Shown: positions 61,365-64,000 of the stretch, piece by piece
Position numbering within the stretch: the first letter of the stretch is position 1
Layout of the letters: the number at the start of each line of letters is the position of its first letter
NCBI GenBank assembly: GCA_944387885.1
Contig: CALXGR010000009.1
Span: 1 to 64,000, forward strand
DNA: 64,000 bases
Direction: 5' to 3'
From: an uncultured Clostridia bacterium
Lineage (GTDB): Bacteria > Bacillota > Clostridia > Oscillospirales > Ruminococcaceae
The notes under the pieces: generated by a model
Told to the model about the DNA's origin: nothing
Seen by the model: the letters and a program-made list of their open reading frames with translations, nothing else
Database searches by the model: none
Made by a program: the position numbers and the translations under genes

Positions 61365-62015
61365 TCAAATGCGGAAGCACTTTTGAATATCGTGTTCCTC
61401 TCCCATGACCAGGATGGTGCAGCCTTCGGGCAGGCAGGTGTCCGGGGTGATCACGGTCATAGAGAACTTCCCGTTCTTCTTGATGGCCATAATGTTGATG
61501 TGGAATCTCTTCCGGACATCCAGCTGGCCGATGGTCTTGCCTACCCAGTCGGGGGGCAGCTCCACCTCGAAGATGGCGTGGTCGTCCCCCAGGGAGATGT
61601 AATCGAAAATATGGTCGGAGCTGTACCGGATGGCGGTCCAGACAGCCATCTGCTTTTCCGGATATACCACCTCGTCGGCGCCGTTCCGGAGCAGGAACTT
61701 GGCCTGTACATCCCGGGCGGCCCGGGCCACCACCTTCTGGGCGCCCAGCTCCTTGAGAAGGGAGGCGGTCTCCAGGGAACTCTGGAAGTTGTCGCCAATG
61801 GCTACAATGCAGACATCAAAATTCCGGACTCCCAAAGAGGAGAGGAATTCCTCGTTGGTGCTGTCCCCGATCTGGGCGTTGGTCACATAGGGAAGCACGG
61901 CGTTTACCCGCTCCTCATCCTTGTCCACCGCCAAAACCTGGTGATTCAGATCATTCAGCTTCATGGCGGTGTGACGGCCAAAACGGCCCAGACCTATTAA
62001 CAAAATGGATTTCAT
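61365..62015 (-). CDS. TrkA/KtrA-family potassium uptake regulatory subunit
   Basis: This cytosolic 216-residue protein forms the gating ring of a Trk/Ktr potassium transporter. The RCK_N domain shows the nucleotide-binding ILLIGLGRFGRHTAMKL and the acidic residue in AVDKDEERVNA, then GDSTNEEFL. The RCK_C domain occupies about 135-216 and ends with GCTILVMGEEHDIQK. Single-copy RCK length matches KtrA rather than the doubled E. coli TrkA. AGGAGG precedes the ATG. trkH lies just upstream. Confidence 0.93.
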   Translation of the reverse strand: MKSILLIGLGRFGRHTAMKLNDLNHQVLAVDKDEERVNAVLPYVTNAQIGDSTNEEFLSSLGVRNFDVCIVAIGDNFQSSLETASLLKELGAQKVVARAARDVQAKFLLRNGADEVVYPEKQMAVWTAIRYSSDHIFDYISLGDDHAIFEVELPPDWVGKTIGQLDVRKRFHINIMAIKKNGKFSMTVITPDTCLPEGCTILVMGEEHDIQKCFRI

Positions 62016-62039
62016 AATTCCTCCTGAAAAAGTTTTGGT

Positions 62040-63374
62040 TTAACCAACGGTGATTCTCTCCTGGGGCAGCCGGGAAACATTGCCCTTGAACCGGGAGAGA
62101 GCTGCGAAAATCAGGGTAAGTCCGCCCACCCGACCAAAGAACATAAGACCGATGAGAATCAGGTGGGAAACGGTGCTCAGGCCGGGGGTCACGCCCAGGC
62201 TCAGGCCTACCGTGCCAATGGCGGAAGCGGTTTCAAAAAGACAGGTGAGAAGGGGAAGCCCCTCCACCCGGCTGATGATAAATCCTCCGGTGAGGAAGAG
62301 GACCATATACATCATGAGAATGGTGGAAGCCTGGGATACCACCTCGGCAGCAATTCTCCGGTTGAAGAAGCTGGCACTTTCCCGCCGCCGGAAGACGGCC
62401 AGGGAGTTGGCCAGCAGAACGGCCAGGGTGGTGGTCTTCATACCGCCGGCAGTGGACCCGGGGGAACCGCCGATGATCATAAGAACCAGAATGATGGCCT
62501 GACCGGTCTCGCTGAGAAGGGTCAGATCAGCGGTGTTGAACCCGGCGGTTCTGGGGGTCACCGACTGGAAGAAGGAGAGCAGGGCTCTCCGGCCCAAAGG
62601 TTCTGTCCCAAACTCAAAGAAGAAGAAATACAGGGCAGGGATCAGAATGAGCAGCCCGGTGACGGTGAGGATCACCTTGGTCTGCATTCTGTACCGGGAA
62701 AACTGGAGCCGGTGGCTGTAAATGTCTTCCCAGGTCAGGAAGCCAATGCCGCCCACCACAATGAGAAGGGCAATGACAATGGAAACCACGGGATTCCCTG
62801 CGTAGTCCACCAGGGAAGAGAAGGGAGCTTTGACACCCATCAGGTCAAATCCGGCGTTGCAGAAAGCAGAAATAGAATGGAATACGGAATACCAGATTCC
62901 TTTCAGGTATCCGAACTCCTGGGAAAAGACCGGGTAAAGCAGGATGGCGCCGATCAATTCCACCGCAAACACGGTTTTCAGAATGAACCCGGTAAGCCGG
63001 ACGATACCGCCAACGCTGGGGGCGGCAATGGCCTCCTGCATGGTGCTCCGCTGCATCAGGCCGATTTTCCGCCCGGACAGAATGGCAAAGGCTCCGGCCA
63101 CCGTGACTACGCCCAGACCACCGATCTGAATCAGCAGGATGATGATGAACTGGCCAAACCCGGACCAGTAGGTGGCGGTGTCGTGGACCACCAGCCCTGT
63201 AACGCAGACCGCCGAGGTGGAGGTGAACAGGGCATCCAGGAAGGGAGTCACCACCCGGTCCTGGGAGGAGATGGGAAGCATGAGAAGAAGGCTTCCCAGC
63301 AAAATCACCAGCATGAATCCCAGGATGATGACCTGGAAGGGAGAACGATTTTTTCTATGTAAAAACTGCCACAT
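62040..63374 (-). CDS. TrkH/KtrB-family potassium transporter subunit
   Basis: This 444-residue membrane protein is the ion-conducting subunit of a Trk/Ktr system. Pore-loop repeats are visible, for example SAVCVTGLVVHDTATYW near 54-70, SAFCNAGFDL near 168, TPRTAGFNTAD near 291 and SAIGTVGLSLGVTPG near 386-400. Length matches KtrB. Glycine in each selectivity loop is retained (TGL, NAG, TAG, GTVG). It begins the probable trkH-trkA-small protein-kdpD-kdpE transcript. AATATGATTATGG-type sequence upstream offers only a weak ribosome binding site (GAGGAT). Confidence 0.93.
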   Translation of the reverse strand: MWQFLHRKNRSPFQVIILGFMLVILLGSLLLMLPISSQDRVVTPFLDALFTSTSAVCVTGLVVHDTATYWSGFGQFIIILLIQIGGLGVVTVAGAFAILSGRKIGLMQRSTMQEAIAAPSVGGIVRLTGFILKTVFAVELIGAILLYPVFSQEFGYLKGIWYSVFHSISAFCNAGFDLMGVKAPFSSLVDYAGNPVVSIVIALLIVVGGIGFLTWEDIYSHRLQFSRYRMQTKVILTVTGLLILIPALYFFFFEFGTEPLGRRALLSFFQSVTPRTAGFNTADLTLLSETGQAIILVLMIIGGSPGSTAGGMKTTTLAVLLANSLAVFRRRESASFFNRRIAAEVVSQASTILMMYMVLFLTGGFIISRVEGLPLLTCLFETASAIGTVGLSLGVTPGLSTVSHLILIGLMFFGRVGGLTLIFAALSRFKGNVSRLPQERITVG

Positions 63375-63637
63375 GATATCCTCAATATGATTATGGTGCT
63401 ATTTTTCTTATATCCATTATCCATATTTCATCTAAAAGGGGGATAAATGTATTGAGAAAGGTATTAAGACCGCATTAAGATTTCACCCTTTTCCGGTATG
63501 AAAACCTTGAAAGTTTTGTGTGAGACCCCTTAAAATCCCTGAATTTTGTGGTAAAATCCAGAGAAGAGATATTCTTTCGGGCATTAACATTGTGAAAATA
63601 CCCTGCCCGGGAAGGTAAATATAAGGAGGTCGTTAAG
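63375..63637. other. Regulatory region between trkH and the acetyltransferase gene
   Basis: This 263-base AT-rich region separates divergent genes. It holds three direct repeats on the plus strand (ATTGAG 63451, ATTAAG 63463, ATTAAG 63474). Possible plus-strand -10 boxes TAAAAT lie at about 63530 and 63551, and GATATAAG/GATAAT-like elements face trkH. I looked for the ydaO c-di-AMP riboswitch, which often precedes potassium transporter genes, and did not see its conserved segments. Confidence 0.5.
63451..63479 (-). promoter_or_regulatory. OmpR-type direct repeats upstream of trkH
   Basis: On the minus strand CTTAAT, CTTAAT and CTCAAT occur at 11- and 12-base intervals. This periodicity is typical of binding sites for OmpR-family response regulators such as KdpE. 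No good -35 lies between them and trkH, which would suit an activated promoter. Confidence 0.45.
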
Positions 63638-64000
63638 ATGGAGAAAGAATGTGGTTTCCGGTTTGCAGAGCGGAAGGACACTCCCCTCATTCTGGAATTT
63701 ATAAAGGAACTGGCCGACTATGAAAAGATGCTCCAGGAGGTGGTGGCGGACCAGGCCACCCTGGAGGAATGGATTTTTGATAAACAGAAAGCGGAGGTCA
63801 TCTTTGCCCTGGAAGGGGAAAAAGAGGTGGGATTCGCCCTCTTCTTCCATAACTTTTCCACCTTCCTGGGCCGTGCGGGAATTTACCTGGAAGATTTGTT
63901 TGTAAAACCGGAGTACCGGGGAAAGGGTTACGGCAAGGCACTTTTGAAGAAACTGGCCTCCCTTGCGGTGGAGCGGAAATGCGGACGGCTGGAATGGTGG
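63638..64000 (+). CDS. GNAT acetyltransferase, SSAT-like (5' part only)
   Basis: The frame starts at ATG 63638, after AAGGAGG, and runs off the window after 121 codons. It contains ADYEKMLQEVVADQATLEEW, FFHNFSTFLGRAGIYLEDLF and VKPEYRGKGYGKALLKKLA, and ends RLEWW, matching spermidine/spermine-type N-acetyltransferases. The acetyl-CoA binding RGKGYGKAL motif is intact. The remaining C-terminal 35-45 residues lie outside. Substrate may be polyamines or other amines. Confidence 0.9.
   Translation, partial: MEKECGFRFAERKDTPLILEFIKELADYEKMLQEVVADQATLEEWIFDKQKAEVIFALEGEKEVGFALFFHNFSTFLGRAGIYLEDLFVKPEYRGKGYGKALLKKLASLAVERKCGRLEWW

Noticed and set aside
63375..63637. c-di-AMP (ydaO) riboswitch upstream of trkH
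   Set aside because: Expected from the gene context, but I could not find the conserved segments on the minus strand.
1..64000. CRISPR array, prophage, transposase or defence system
   Set aside because: No regularly spaced repeats, integrases, transposases or known defence proteins were seen; the content is housekeeping throughout.

Overview
This 64 kb window looks like chromosomal DNA of a GC-rich member of the Clostridia, most likely the Oscillospirales (Flavonifractor/Intestinimonas-like). The basis is the Firmicutes-type S10-spc-alpha ribosomal gene order, the zinc form of S14, zinc-cysteine adenylate kinase, strong AGGAGG ribosome binding sites, TTGACA/TATAAT promoters with 17-base spacers, and paired type I and type III glutamine synthetases. 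The taxonomic placement is inference. Almost every gene is housekeeping. I see no prophage, insertion sequence, CRISPR array or defence island.

Layout. 1-15.4 kb: an almost unbroken plus-strand ribosomal superoperon from the 3' end of rpsJ through rplQ, including secY, adk, map, infA and rpoA. It has an internal promoter before infA and a terminator after rplQ. rpsC carries an in-frame TAA in place of a conserved tyrosine codon. 15.4-22.9 kb: a PRPP synthetase-family gene, an orphan solute-binding lipoprotein on the minus strand, then murD, an acetyltransferase, a methionine gamma-lyase-family gene and a glycosyltransferase. 22.9-27.5 kb: a P-type cation ATPase behind what reads as a yybP-ykoY manganese riboswitch, a DegV protein, and NiaR. 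27.5-34.4 kb: an anchored GH25 muramidase, a YgjP-like metallopeptidase, a polysaccharide flippase, a YhcH-family protein, galE and a short pyruvate kinase-like gene. 34.4-42.0 kb: two serine tRNAs, then minus-strand genes pncB, dacF, recG, fakA-like (yloV) and yloU. 42.0-45.6 kb: a TetR regulator, a CBS protein, a 36-residue ORF and a Na/Pi cotransporter. 45.6-51.6 kb: a minus-strand glutamine/nitrogen group: pyrG, an ANTAR regulator, type I GS and type III GS. 51.7-57.7 kb: an RlmI-like methyltransferase, a CYTH protein, a ZIP transporter and a two-component system. 57.7-63.4 kb: a minus-strand potassium group trkH-trkA-small membrane protein-kdpD-kdpE with no kdpFABC. 63.6 kb to the end: a partial SSAT-like acetyltransferase.

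How it fits together. The most interesting regulatory signals are in leaders. Both glutamine synthetase genes have a strong promoter followed closely by an intrinsic terminator. In both, the 5' arm of that terminator can instead form a small hairpin with an AAAGGY six-base loop, having A at position 1 and G at position 4 as in ANTAR targets. An ANTAR protein with a degenerate receiver is encoded beside them. The P-type ATPase leader has the conserved 5' and 3' elements of the Mn2+ riboswitch fused to a terminator. The potassium group pairs KdpDE with a Trk/Ktr transporter and has OmpR-type direct repeats upstream. A 45-base palindromic repeat occurs twice, beside rlmI and beside kdpD.
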